The notes under the pieces were generated by a model. The model was not told the DNA's origin and did not search any database. It saw only the letters and a program-made list of their open reading frames with translations. This document shows positions 36,549-46,559 of a stretch of DNA of 64,000 nt, one piece after another. The position numbers were made by a program, and so were the translations under genes. Origin of the DNA: Mycobacterium sp. PSTR-4-N (GTDB lineage Bacteria > Actinomycetota > Actinomycetes > Mycobacteriales > Mycobacteriaceae); the NCBI RefSeq assembly GCF_022348085.1, contig NZ_JAKRFN010000018.1:62001-126000 (forward strand), given 5' to 3'. Within the stretch, counting starts at the first letter, position 1. Every line of letters starts with the position of its first letter.

Positions 36549-36600
36549 AGTGGGCCTCCCGCACGCTTTTCGGGCCGAACCTGTGCACAGGGCCCACGTT
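36549..36600. repeat. Palindromic repeat, right copy beside the DUF559 gene
   Basis: AGTGGGCCTC at 36549-36558 is followed after about 24 bases by CTGTGCACAG and GGCCCACGTT (36581-36600). The outer parts are complementary, so the element can fold, and it parallels the left copy in sequence and orientation. It lies upstream of the DUF559 start codon and before the groEL terminator. Confidence 0.65.
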
Positions 36601-36614
36601 GGGGATAAACAAGA

Positions 36615-36644
36615 AGGCCCGGCCCCGCGAACGGGACCGGGCCT
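36615..36644 (-). terminator. Intrinsic terminator of groEL2
   Basis: A 13-base stem (36632-36644 with 36615-36627) closes a 4-base loop with one mismatched position. On the minus strand it is followed by TTCTTGTTT. It lies 15 bases past the groEL stop codon, which makes a Rho-independent terminator the obvious reading. Confidence 0.8.
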
Positions 36645-36659
36645 CTCGAAGGCGACTTC

Positions 36660-38285
<1,626 letters not shown>

Positions 38286-38401
38286 TGCGAAGTGTTTCCT
38301 CCGGGATTGGGGATGCACGTCTTGCTGGTCGGGCGCAGTGCCCGCGACGGACGGCTGGGGATGTGCTCGCGGAAATGCGGCCCCGGCCTCACCGTCCCGA
38401 C

Positions 38402-38428
38402 CTAGCACTCACCGGTCGCGAGTGCCAA
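38402..38428. promoter_or_regulatory. CIRCE operator 1 (HrcA site) upstream of groEL2
   Basis: CTAGCACTC (38402-38410), nine spacer bases and GAGTGCCAA (38420-38428) match the CIRCE consensus TTAGCACTC-N9-GAGTGCTAA with the canonical spacing. It predicts repression of groEL2 by HrcA under non-stress conditions. Confidence 0.92.
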
Positions 38429-38436
38429 CTGCATTC

Positions 38437-38463
38437 TTAGCACTCGACCTGGGAGAGTGCAAG
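38437..38463. promoter_or_regulatory. CIRCE operator 2 (HrcA site) upstream of groEL2
   Basis: TTAGCACTC (38437-38445), nine bases and GAGTGCAAG (38455-38463) form a second CIRCE element 35 bases from the first. It ends six bases before the tetR stop codon, so it borders the upstream gene. Confidence 0.9.
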
Positions 38464-38468
38464 GCTGT

Positions 38469-39023
38469 TCATCGAGCGCGTAGGCCGTCCAGCACGACGT
38501 CGATGACCCTGGTCGCAGCCTCCCCGTTGTAGCCCTGCATCGCCTGGAGCCCGACCAGCAGAGCCTTGACCTCCGCCACGCCGATCTCGCCGCGCACGGT
38601 GCCTGCCTCCTGCCCGGCGCGCAGCAACTCTCCGAGCATTGCGAGGAACTCGTCTTCGACCTCAGGGATCGCCACGTCCACCGAGACACCGGCACCGGCG
38701 AGCGCCTCGCTGAGACCCCGGTCGGTGGCCCCCCATTGCAGGACCAGGGTGCGTAGAAAGGCGAACAGCGCCTCCCCTGGCGCAACCTCCTGGAGCAGGG
38801 CGCTGCCCCACGCGATGATGCTGCGAATTCGGTCGTCGACGACGGCGCGGAACAGGTCTTCCTTCGTCGGAAAGTGTCGATAGACCGTGCCGGCACCGAC
38901 CCCGGCCCTGCGGGCGATCTCGTCGATCGGCACCGCCAGCCCCTCGTCGGCGAAGGTCTCGTAGGCGACCTCGAGCACCCGGGCGCGGTTGCGTGCCGCG
39001 TCTGCGCGCAGGGGCCGATTCAT
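38469..39023 (-). CDS. TetR-family transcriptional regulator
   Basis: The protein has 184 residues from the ATG preceded by GAGGAG. The N-terminal helix-turn-helix reads VPIDEIARRAGVGAGTVYRHFPTKEDLF (about residues 32-59). The C-terminal ligand-binding part is helical and unclassified. It is divergent from the tandem SDR pair across 98 bases that contain an inverted repeat, so it probably controls that operon and itself. The ligand is unknown, although a lipid-like or retinoid-like substrate of the SDRs is a fair guess. Confidence 0.9.
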   Translation of the reverse strand: MNRPLRADAARNRARVLEVAYETFADEGLAVPIDEIARRAGVGAGTVYRHFPTKEDLFRAVVDDRIRSIIAWGSALLQEVAPGEALFAFLRTLVLQWGATDRGLSEALAGAGVSVDVAIPEVEDEFLAMLGELLRAGQEAGTVRGEIGVAEVKALLVGLQAMQGYNGEAATRVIDVVLDGLRAR

Positions 39024-39048
39024 GACGAGCTCCTCAGGAATAGATAAA

Positions 39049-39096
39049 CGGGGCGTGCGTTCCGTATAGTGATCAACAACCGGAGCGGACGCCCCG
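39049..39096. promoter_or_regulatory. Inverted repeat between tetR and the SDR operon
   Basis: CGGGGCGT (39049-39056) and ACGCCCCG (39089-39096) are perfect complements 32 bases apart in the divergent intergenic region. GTATAG at 39064-39069 between them could be a -10 element for the SDR operon. The wide spacing is unusual for a single TetR dimer site, so two half-contacts or a chance repeat are possible. Confidence 0.35.
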
Positions 39097-39121
39097 CTTC
39101 CATTCATTCTAGGAGAACGAC

Positions 39122-40021
39122 ATGACGACATGGACTGAAGCCGACATTCCCGACAGGACCGGCCGCACGGCCGTGATCACCGGCGCCAACACCGGCCTCG
39201 GCTTCGAGACCGCCAAGGCGTTGGCGGCGAAGGGAGCGACGGTCGTCGTCGCGGTCCGCAACACCGACAAGGGGAAGGACGCGGTCCGCCGCATCCAGCA
39301 GACGGCACCTGGGTCGACCGTCGTGCTGCAGCATCTCGACCTCAGCTCACTGGCCTCGGTACGCGCTGCCGCGGACCGACTCAAGAGCGATCACCCCACG
39401 ATCGACCTACTGATCAACAACGCCGGCGTCATGTACACGCCCCGCCAAGAGACCGCAGACGGCTTCGAGCTGCAGTTCGGCACCAACCACCTCGGCCACT
39501 TCGCGCTGACCGGGCTGCTTCTCGATCGTGTCACGGCAGCGCCGGCGGGGCGCATCGTCACCGTCAGCAGCATCGGGCACCGAATCCGCGCGAGCATCCA
39601 CTTCGACGACCTCCAACTCGAGCGCGGCTACAACCGCGTCGTGGCCTACGGCCAGTCCAAACTCGCCAACCTGCTGTTCACCTACGAGCTGCAGCGGCGG
39701 TTGGCCGCCGCCGGATCGCCGGCCTCCGCACTGGCGGCACACCCGGGCGGGTCGAACACCGACCTCGGCCGACACCTGCCGCTGCTCGATCCGGTGTTCC
39801 GCGCGGTGTCGCAGAGCGCGGCGATGGGAGCCTTGCCGACATTGCGGGCCGCGACCGATCCGGCCGCCCGCGGGGGCCAGTACTACGGCCCGTCAGGACC
39901 CTTCGAGCTGCGCGGGTACCCCGAGGTGGTGGACTCGAGCAAGCAGTCCAAAGACGTCGAGCTGCAGCGACGCCTCTGGACCGTGTCCGAAGAACTCACC
40001 GGAATCACCGTCGCCGTCTAG
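39122..40021 (+). CDS. Short-chain dehydrogenase (retinol dehydrogenase/protochlorophyllide-reductase-like), paralogue 1
   Basis: The 299-residue SDR opens TWTEADIPDRTGRTAVITGAN and has TGANTGLG, NNAGVMYTPRQ, FGTNHLGHFALTGLLL and the catalytic Tyr/Lys in AYGQSKLAN. Mycobacteria carry several such proteins. The catalysed step is unknown, but oxidation/reduction of a hydrophobic alcohol or ketone is likely. The ribosome site AGGAGA precedes the ATG. It is followed 26 bases later by a close paralogue and preceded by a divergent tetR. Confidence 0.88.
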   Translation: MTTWTEADIPDRTGRTAVITGANTGLGFETAKALAAKGATVVVAVRNTDKGKDAVRRIQQTAPGSTVVLQHLDLSSLASVRAAADRLKSDHPTIDLLINNAGVMYTPRQETADGFELQFGTNHLGHFALTGLLLDRVTAAPAGRIVTVSSIGHRIRASIHFDDLQLERGYNRVVAYGQSKLANLLFTYELQRRLAAAGSPASALAAHPGGSNTDLGRHLPLLDPVFRAVSQSAAMGALPTLRAATDPAARGGQYYGPSGPFELRGYPEVVDSSKQSKDVELQRRLWTVSEELTGITVAV

Positions 40022-40047
40022 CGATCCCCTCCCACGAAAGGACACCC

Positions 40048-40947
40048 ATGAGCGACTGGACCACAGCCGACATCCCCGACCAGACCGGCCGCGTCGCCGT
40101 CATCACCGGCGCCAACACCGGCCTCGGGTTCGAGACCGCCAAGGCGCTGGCGGACAAGGGCGCGACCGTCGTCATCGCGGTGCGCAACGTCGAGAAGGGC
40201 AAGCAGGCGGCGGACAGGATCAGCGGGACCGTCGAGGTCCAGGAGCTGGACCTGACGTCCCTGGTCTCCATCCGCGCCGCCGCCGACGCGCTCAAGAGCC
40301 GGTTCGAGCGCATCGATCTGCTGATCAACAACGCCGGCGTGATGACGACCCCCAAGGGCACCACGAAGGACGGCTTCGAGCTGCAGTTCGGCACCAACCA
40401 CCTCGGCCACTTCGCGTTCACCGGGCTGCTGCTCCCCCACATCGTCGACGTGCCCGGCTCCCGCGTGGTGACCGTGAGCAGCAACGGCCACAAGATGGGC
40501 GGTGCGATCCACTGGGACGACCTGCAGTGGGAGCGCAGCTACAGCCGGATGGGCGCCTACACACAGTCCAAGCTGGCCAACCTGATGTTCACCTACGAGC
40601 TGGAGCGCCGCCTGGCCCCGCGCGGGAAGACGATCGCCGTCGCGGCCCACCCCGGGACGGCCACCACCGAGTTGGCGCGCAGCTTCCCACGCCCGGTCGA
40701 ACGCGCCTTCCTGGCGGCTGCTCCGCTGCTGTTCGCCCAGAAGCCCGATGGCGGTGCGCTGCCATCGCTGCGCGCCGCCACCGACCCCGGTGTGCTCGGC
40801 GGGCAGTATTACGGCCCCGACGGCATCGGCCAACAGCGCGGCGCGCCCGTCGTCGTGGCGTCCAACGCGCTGTCCTACGACGTGGCCCAGCAGCAGCGGT
40901 TGTGGACGGTCTCCGAAGAACTCACCGGAGTCACCTTCCCCGTTTAG
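40048..40947 (+). CDS. Short-chain dehydrogenase, paralogue 2 of the tandem pair
   Basis: The 299-residue protein has the same layout as its neighbour: DWTTADIPDQTGRVAVITGAN at the start, TGANTGLGFETAKALADKGA, INNAGVMTTPKG, FGTNHLGHFAFTGLLLPH and AYTQSKLANLMFTYEL. Tandem placement plus high similarity argue for local duplication. A third copy lies at 46560-47477. The AAAGGA ribosome site is clear. Confidence 0.88.
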   Translation: MSDWTTADIPDQTGRVAVITGANTGLGFETAKALADKGATVVIAVRNVEKGKQAADRISGTVEVQELDLTSLVSIRAAADALKSRFERIDLLINNAGVMTTPKGTTKDGFELQFGTNHLGHFAFTGLLLPHIVDVPGSRVVTVSSNGHKMGGAIHWDDLQWERSYSRMGAYTQSKLANLMFTYELERRLAPRGKTIAVAAHPGTATTELARSFPRPVERAFLAAAPLLFAQKPDGGALPSLRAATDPGVLGGQYYGPDGIGQQRGAPVVVASNALSYDVAQQQRLWTVSEELTGVTFPV

Positions 40948-40956
40948 CGTGGGCGC

Positions 40957-41454
40957 ATGTCGCTGCTGGTGCCGCCCTATCCCCCGCCCCGCTACACCGC
41001 CGACGAGCCCGAGGTCAGCGCGTGGCTCAAGCGTGGCGACGCACCGCCGGACTACGACTCCTTCGGCCTGGTCCAGTACCACTATCTGGCCGGCCAGGGC
41101 GACACCGGCGGCGACTACGGCCTGTACCGGGTGACGATCGCCCCGCGCGGGGGCGGGCCGGGCCCGCACTACCACCGCGGCATGAGCGAGGCGTTCTACA
41201 TCCTGTCGGGCACCGTGGCGCTGTACGACGGCAGCGAGTGGACCGACGGCGGGGCGGGAGACTTCCTCTACGTCCCGCCGGGCGGCATCCACGGCTTCGG
41301 CAACCGGGCCGACGCACCCGCGACGATGCTGATGCTGTTCGCCCCGGGTGCGCCGCGCGAGCACTATTTCGAGGGGTTGGCCCAGCTCGGGGAGCTGACC
41401 GACGAGGAACGCCGCGAGTGGTTCGCCAAGAACGACAACCACTTCGTCGAGTAG
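40957..41454 (+). CDS. Cupin-domain protein
   Basis: This 165-residue single-cupin protein has motif 1 PGPHYHRGMSEAFYILSGTVALYDG with metal-ligand His/His/Glu positions, and motif 2 GDFLYVPPGGIHGFGN. It follows the second SDR by nine bases and is probably cotranscribed. Cupins of this kind are dioxygenases, isomerases or sensors; nothing here fixes which. Confidence 0.83.
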   Translation: MSLLVPPYPPPRYTADEPEVSAWLKRGDAPPDYDSFGLVQYHYLAGQGDTGGDYGLYRVTIAPRGGGPGPHYHRGMSEAFYILSGTVALYDGSEWTDGGAGDFLYVPPGGIHGFGNRADAPATMLMLFAPGAPREHYFEGLAQLGELTDEERREWFAKNDNHFVE

Positions 41455-41545
41455 GTACCAGACACGCCGGGGGTGGACACGCCGCGTCGGATGCGATCGC
41501 GGAAGCGCCTGCCCTAGACTGCGATTCGGTCGAAAGGAGTCGTGG

Positions 41546-43246
41546 GTGCGGGCTGATGCAGCGCCCAGCACCCCGACGCTTCGCGGTTGGCAGCGACGGG
41601 CGCTGGTCAAATACTTGTCGGCGCAACCTCGCGATTTCCTGGCCGTCGCCACCCCCGGTTCCGGGAAGACCACGTTCGCGCTGCGCATCGTCGCCGAACT
41701 GCTGGCCCAGCGCACCGTCGAGGCGGTGACGATCGTGGTGCCGACCGAGCACCTGAAGATCCAGTGGGCGCAGGCCGCAGCGCGCCAGGGCATCGTGCTG
41801 GACCCGAAGTTCTCGAACTCGAACTCGCAGACGTCCTCGGAGTATCACGGCGTCGTCGTCACCTATGCCCAGGTTGCGAGCCATCCGTCGCGGCACCGGG
41901 TGCGCACCGAGAACCGCAAGACGCTCGTCGTGTTCGACGAGATCCACCACGGCGGTGACGCCAAGAGCTGGGGTGACGCGATCCGGGAGGCCTTCGACGA
42001 CGCCACCCGGCGCCTCGCGCTGACCGGGACGCCGTTCCGCAGCGACGACAGCGCGATCCCGTTCGTCACCTATGAGACCGGCCCGGACGGTTTCCAGAGG
42101 TCCAAGGCCGACCACACCTACGGCTACTCGGACGCTCTCGCCGACGGTGTGGTCCGCCCGGTCATGTTCATGGCGTATTCGGGTGAGGCCCGCTGGCGCG
42201 ACAGTGCCGGCGAGGAGCACGCGGCCCGGCTCGGCGAGCCGTTGACCGCCGAGCAGACCGCGCGGGCCTGGAAGACGGCGCTGAACCCGGCCGGGCAGTG
42301 GATGCCCGCGGTGATCGCCGCCGCCGACACCCGGCTGCGGGGCCTGCGTCAGCACGTTCCCGACGCCGGCGGCATGATCATCGCCTCCGACCAGACCGCC
42401 GCCCGCGCCTATGCCGACCTGCTGCTCAAGATCACCGGCGAGGCGCCGACCGTGGTGCTCTCCGACGACAAGGGCGCCTCGGACCGCATCTCGCAGTACG
42501 CCGCGGACACGTCACGCTGGCTGGTGGCGGTGCGCATGGTGTCCGAAGGTGTGGACGTGCCGCGCCTCGCCGTCGGCGTGTACGCGACGAGCGCGTCGAC
42601 GCCGCTGTTCTTCGCCCAGGCGATCGGGCGCTTCGTGCGGTCGCGCCGGCCCGGCGAGACGGCCAGCATCTTCCTGCCCTCGGTGCCGAACCTGCTGATG
42701 CTCGCCAGCGAGATGGAAGCCCAGCGCAACCACGTGCTGGGCAAGCCGCACCGGGAGACCGAGGACGATCCGCTCGATGCCGAGCTGGCCGAGCAGAAGC
42801 GCGACGAGCCCGACGACAACGAGGGCAAGATCGAATACCTCGGTGCCGACGCCGAATTGGATCAGGTGATCTTCGACGGCGCCTCGTTCGGCACGGCCAC
42901 CCCCGCAGGCAGCGACGAGGAAGCCGACTACCTCGGCATCCCCGGTCTGCTCGACGCGAAAGCGATGCGCGACCTGCTGCGCCGACGCCAAGACGAACAA
43001 CTGCAGAAGCGCACCGAGTCGGGTGCCGTGGTGCCGGCGACGACGCACGGACAGCTGCGTGAGCTGCGTCGTGAACTCAACACGCTGGTTTCGCTGGCGC
43101 ACCACCGCACGGGCCGGCCGCACGGCTGGATCCACAACGAGCTGCGCCGCCGGTGCGGGGGTCCGCCGGTCGCTGCCGCCACCCGCGATCAGCTCAAGGA
43201 ACGCATCGAGGCGATCCGTGTGCTGCAGCGGGAGTTAACGGCCTGA
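41546..43246 (+). CDS. Superfamily 2 DEAD/DEAH-type helicase (Rad25/UvsW-like layout)
   Basis: This is a 566-residue ATPase. Walker A is ATPGSGKTT (about 35-43), the DEIH box occurs in LVVFDEIHHGG, motif III is ALTGTPFRSD and motif VI is QAIGRFVRSRRPGE. The C-terminal third (about 415-566) is charged and unfamiliar. GTG is preceded by a strong AAAGGAG site. It probably unwinds or translocates on nucleic acid; a repair role is possible but unsupported by its neighbours. Its end overlaps the convergent SRPBCC gene by 12 bases. Confidence 0.85.
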   Translation: MRADAAPSTPTLRGWQRRALVKYLSAQPRDFLAVATPGSGKTTFALRIVAELLAQRTVEAVTIVVPTEHLKIQWAQAAARQGIVLDPKFSNSNSQTSSEYHGVVVTYAQVASHPSRHRVRTENRKTLVVFDEIHHGGDAKSWGDAIREAFDDATRRLALTGTPFRSDDSAIPFVTYETGPDGFQRSKADHTYGYSDALADGVVRPVMFMAYSGEARWRDSAGEEHAARLGEPLTAEQTARAWKTALNPAGQWMPAVIAAADTRLRGLRQHVPDAGGMIIASDQTAARAYADLLLKITGEAPTVVLSDDKGASDRISQYAADTSRWLVAVRMVSEGVDVPRLAVGVYATSASTPLFFAQAIGRFVRSRRPGETASIFLPSVPNLLMLASEMEAQRNHVLGKPHRETEDDPLDAELAEQKRDEPDDNEGKIEYLGADAELDQVIFDGASFGTATPAGSDEEADYLGIPGLLDAKAMRDLLRRRQDEQLQKRTESGAVVPATTHGQLRELRRELNTLVSLAHHRTGRPHGWIHNELRRRCGGPPVAAATRDQLKERIEAIRVLQRELTA

Positions 43247-43708
43247 CGCCAGCGCCGACAGGTTGGCCAGCGAGCCGTCCAGATAGCTCGTCGGGAACGG
43301 CGGGAACGTGATGTGCTCGCGCAGGTCGGCGGGAACGGCCGACCAGTCGTAGGTCAGACGCACCCGGGTCTGGCCGGGCCCGGTGGCTGCGAGATCGTAA
43401 CGCCATGTCCAGCCCCCGAATTCGAGCTCGCCACTCTCGCCCGCTTGTCCGGGCTCCCAGGCGATCGTCCGATCGGGGTCGAAGGCGATGACCTTGTTGG
43501 CCATCTCGTAGTACCCGTCCGGGTGGTTGTCGTGGAACATCCGGATGCGGAAGATCTGGCCGTTCTCGGTCACGACACCGGGGTCGAGTGAGTCACGCAG
43601 CCACCCCGTGCCGTCGATGGCGGGGTGGTTGGCGGGGTCGGCGAGCACCGCGAAAACCGCGGCGGGCTCGGCATCGACGACGGTCTCGACTATCAGCGTT
43701 TCGGTCAT
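43235..43708 (-). CDS. SRPBCC (START-like) ligand-binding protein
   Basis: The 157-residue protein starts MTETLIVETVVDAEPAAVFAVLADPANHPAIDGTGW, the common opening of polyketide-cyclase/SRPBCC proteins. It ends with a helix after VRLTYDWSAVPADL. It should bind a hydrophobic ligand in its cavity. The ATG has GGAG ten bases upstream; eleven residues of in-frame upstream sequence are excluded. Confidence 0.8.
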   Translation of the reverse strand: MTETLIVETVVDAEPAAVFAVLADPANHPAIDGTGWLRDSLDPGVVTENGQIFRIRMFHDNHPDGYYEMANKVIAFDPDRTIAWEPGQAGESGELEFGGWTWRYDLAATGPGQTRVRLTYDWSAVPADLREHITFPPFPTSYLDGSLANLSALASGR

Positions 43709-43743
43709 GCAGTTCCGACTCCGCGCCGGCGCGGAACTCATCG

Positions 43744-44559
43744 CTACAGGTCGAGCAGCGTCGACAGATCAGCCACCGAATCGATCACGTGGTTGGGCTG
43801 CATCGCGAATTCGTCTGCAGCCCAACGGTCCAACGTGTCCTGGCGGAACTTGCCGGTGCGCACGAGGACACCCGTCATCCCGACGACCTGTGCGGCCAAC
43901 ACGTCGTTGTTGAGGTCGTCGCCGATCATGTACATCTCGTCGGGGTCGACGCCGAGCCGGCCCGCCGCGGACAGGAAGCCCTCGGGCGCCGGCTTTCCCA
44001 CCGCGGTCGCCTTGCGGCCGGAGGTCTCCTCCATGCCGATCAGGTACATGCCGGTGTCGACGCGCAGCCCGTCGGTGGTGGTCCATGCGGTGCTGCGGTG
44101 CATCGCGACCACCGGAACGCCCTGGGCCATCCAGTCGTAGACCCACGACAGCGTCTCGTGGGTGTACTCGGGCCCAGCTCCTCCGAGGAGCACCACATCC
44201 GGCGCCTCCGGCGCCTCCGGGCCGGTGAAGTCGGTCGAGTAGACGAGGTCGATGCCCGGCATGTCCTCGCCGATCTGCCCGCTGTTGACCAGGAAGCAGC
44301 GGGCATCCGGATACCGGTCGCGGACGTAGTCGGCGGTCAGCGCGGCCGCGGTGATCACCTCGTCGGCGCGCACGTCCATCCCGGCGTCGGTCAGCAGAGC
44401 GGCGATCTGGGCTCGCGTCCTGGTGGTGGTGTTGGTCAGATACGCGCAGGCCACCTGGCGTTCGTTGAGCGTGCGCAACGTCTCGGCCGCACCATCGATC
44501 GGCTGCCAGGAGGTGACCAGCACGCCGTCGATGTCGAACAGCACTCCACCGATCGCCAT
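43744..44559 (-). CDS. HAD superfamily class IIA phosphatase
   Basis: The 271-residue protein has the nucleophile motif FDIDGVLV (about residues 8-15), LTNTTTRTR, a lysine in GKPAPEGF and the metal-binding MIGDDLNNDV. These match NagD/phosphoglycolate-phosphatase-type HAD-IIA enzymes with a large cap between motifs. The cap contains PEAPEAP encoded by two perfect 9-base repeats (44201-44218). The substrate is unknown. Confidence 0.87.
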   Translation of the reverse strand: MAIGGVLFDIDGVLVTSWQPIDGAAETLRTLNERQVACAYLTNTTTRTRAQIAALLTDAGMDVRADEVITAAALTADYVRDRYPDARCFLVNSGQIGEDMPGIDLVYSTDFTGPEAPEAPDVVLLGGAGPEYTHETLSWVYDWMAQGVPVVAMHRSTAWTTTDGLRVDTGMYLIGMEETSGRKATAVGKPAPEGFLSAAGRLGVDPDEMYMIGDDLNNDVLAAQVVGMTGVLVRTGKFRQDTLDRWAADEFAMQPNHVIDSVADLSTLLDL

Positions 44560-44584
44560 GGTGCGACAGTAAACGGCGCGGGTC

Positions 44585-46048
44585 TCAGCGCAACTCGGCC
44601 CCGGCCCATGCGACGGCGGCCAGCCACGGCGACGTCGCGGCCGCGATCGACCATGCCGCCGCGACGGGAACGTCGACTATCTCGTAGCGCTTCTCGCCGG
44701 CCGCCGTCGCCGCGATCACGGTCGCCACCCCGGCGCGGCGCTGCGGCAGCGTCTGCCGCACGGTCCACGCGACGACACCCGCGGCGGCCACGCAGTCACG
44801 GTGGCGCAGCACGCTGCCGGCCTGCGACACCAGCCAGCCGTCACCCACCCGATGCCCGAGCGCGCTGGATCGGTCCGCGGCCAGCCATGCGCAGGCCGCG
44901 GTCGCCGCGGCCAGCACGGGCCAGGTCCACAGCGGGACACCCCAGCCGGCCGCGGTCACGGTCAGCGCCAACGCCAGCGCAGCCGGTGCGGCGAGCGCAC
45001 GCGTCCACCGCCGCCGGGTCGCCGCCGGCCCGTGTCGGGTGAGCGGGCCGCGCACCGCTTCGGGCGCGTCGATGAGCTGCGTCAGCACCGACTCGGCGGT
45101 GGCCCGCGGACACGGTGGCAACAGCTGCGACGCCTCGCCCGCCCCGCCGACACCCGTCATCACGGCGTCCAGCCGCGCGCCGCCTAACCACCGCACCAGC
45201 AGCGGCTGGCGCAGCGTGCCGCCGCGCAGCCTGCGCATGTCGAAGGTGTGCTCGCGGACGCGCAGGAGACCGTGCGACAGGTGCAGCACGTCGGCGTCGC
45301 GTCTCAGCTCGAGATTGCCGAAGGTGAGCAGCGACCGCGTCACCGCGACGACCACCGAAGCGACGAGAAGGAGCAACGCCACGGCCGCCACCGTGCCCAC
45401 CGTTCCCAACGTCTGCGCCGCCCCCTCGCCGGCCCTCGCGACAGCGCTGTCCGACAGGGCGGCAAGGGCGCCCGTCTGGGCGAGCAGACCGAGGCCCGCA
45501 GCGATCATCACGACCCCGGTCGCCGTGAGCGGGCTGTAGCGCAGCCATGACGGCTGCCAGCGCGCCAGCACCTGGCCGGATCCGCCGTCCCCCTGGCGCT
45601 CGGACGGCACCGACGAGCCGGCCAGCAGCATCGCGCGCAGTCGCGGCACGTCGTCGGCCGGGAGCGCGTCGAGCGCGAACGTCGTGTCTCCGCCGGCCTG
45701 CCTGCCGGTGCTGACCTGCACCACGGTGAGTCCGAGGAGCCGGTGCAGCGGGCGCGCATCCGTGGACACCGACCGTATGCGGTTGCGGGGCAGCGAGAGC
45801 ACCGTGCGCCGCAGCACTCCGCTGCGGAGCCGGATGTCATCGGCACCGATGCGATAGGTCGTGGTGAACCACCGGGCCGCGCCGTAGCCGACGACCAGCA
45901 GCACGCCGCCGAGCGTCCATCCGGGGTTGCCGGTCGTCGAACCCAGAACCAGGGACGCGATCAGCACCGGCAGTTGGCGCAGTACCTCGTGGATCGGGTG
46001 CACGAGCAGCATCCGCGGGCTCAGCCGCAGCCAGCCGTCCTCGGTCAC
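44585..46048 (-). CDS. Bacterial PH-domain (bPH2, YdbT-like) membrane protein
   Basis: The 487-residue protein has several hydrophobic helices (about 20-55, 175-240 and 335-375) flanking bPH2-type domains. The first has YRIGADDIRLRSGVLRRTVLSLPRNRIRSVST; a second repeats LLRVREHTFDMRRLRG. This layout is typical of YdbT-like proteins. The GTG start overlaps the stop of the smaller PH-domain gene, so the two form a YdbS/YdbT pair. The role is unknown but lies at the membrane. Confidence 0.8.
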   Translation of the reverse strand: MTEDGWLRLSPRMLLVHPIHEVLRQLPVLIASLVLGSTTGNPGWTLGGVLLVVGYGAARWFTTTYRIGADDIRLRSGVLRRTVLSLPRNRIRSVSTDARPLHRLLGLTVVQVSTGRQAGGDTTFALDALPADDVPRLRAMLLAGSSVPSERQGDGGSGQVLARWQPSWLRYSPLTATGVVMIAAGLGLLAQTGALAALSDSAVARAGEGAAQTLGTVGTVAAVALLLLVASVVVAVTRSLLTFGNLELRRDADVLHLSHGLLRVREHTFDMRRLRGGTLRQPLLVRWLGGARLDAVMTGVGGAGEASQLLPPCPRATAESVLTQLIDAPEAVRGPLTRHGPAATRRRWTRALAAPAALALALTVTAAGWGVPLWTWPVLAAATAACAWLAADRSSALGHRVGDGWLVSQAGSVLRHRDCVAAAGVVAWTVRQTLPQRRAGVATVIAATAAGEKRYEIVDVPVAAAWSIAAATSPWLAAVAWAGAELR

Positions 46049-46527
46049 GTCGCGTCCTCGGCACCCAGCGCCGCGATGTCGGTCACCCGTGCCACCACCC
46101 GGTCCGCCACGTCGGCGTCGAGCGCCACGATGCGCACCGCGCCGGCGGACGACGCCGTCGTCACGGTCACGTTCGACAATCCGAAGAGCCGGTCCAGCGG
46201 ACCCCGGTGCGTGTCGACGGTCTGGACCCGCGAGATGGGAGCGATGCGACGCTCCTGCACCCACCAGCCCGACCGCACGTAGACGGCGGTGGCATCCATG
46301 TCCCACCGGTGCACCCGGTAGCGCCACAGCGGGGCGACGACCACCGACGTAACGATCCCCACGACGGTGCCCGCAGCGACCAGCAGATGCAGCCAGCCCA
46401 CCCGAGGGTCGACGACGATCCACACCACCTGCGCCGCGACCGCCACCATCCACGGGATCGCCGCGGACAGCGCCCACACCCGTGGTGCCTTCCGACTCGG
46501 CGGATGGGCGGGGTCGAGGAGATCCAT
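46045..46527 (-). CDS. Bacterial PH-domain (bPH2, YdbS-like) membrane protein
   Basis: This 160-residue protein has two helices (about 20-38 and 44-65) followed by one bPH2 domain (YRVHRWDMDATAVYVRSGWWVQERRIAPISRVQTVDTHRGPLDRLFGL). It is translationally coupled to the larger YdbT-like partner. An ATG four codons upstream at 46539 is possible. Only 20-32 bases separate it from the divergent SDR gene, so the two promoters must overlap or be very compact. Confidence 0.78.
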   Translation of the reverse strand: MDLLDPAHPPSRKAPRVWALSAAIPWMVAVAAQVVWIVVDPRVGWLHLLVAAGTVVGIVTSVVVAPLWRYRVHRWDMDATAVYVRSGWWVQERRIAPISRVQTVDTHRGPLDRLFGLSNVTVTTASSAGAVRIVALDADVADRVVARVTDIAALGAEDAT

Positions 46528-46559
46528 GGTCGCGACCATCGTCTCAGTATCGTGATCGC

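Noticed and set aside
44201..44218. Two perfect 9-base copies in the HAD phosphatase gene encoding PEAPEAP
   Set aside because: Only two copies, in a variable cap region; too short to argue for function or slippage control.
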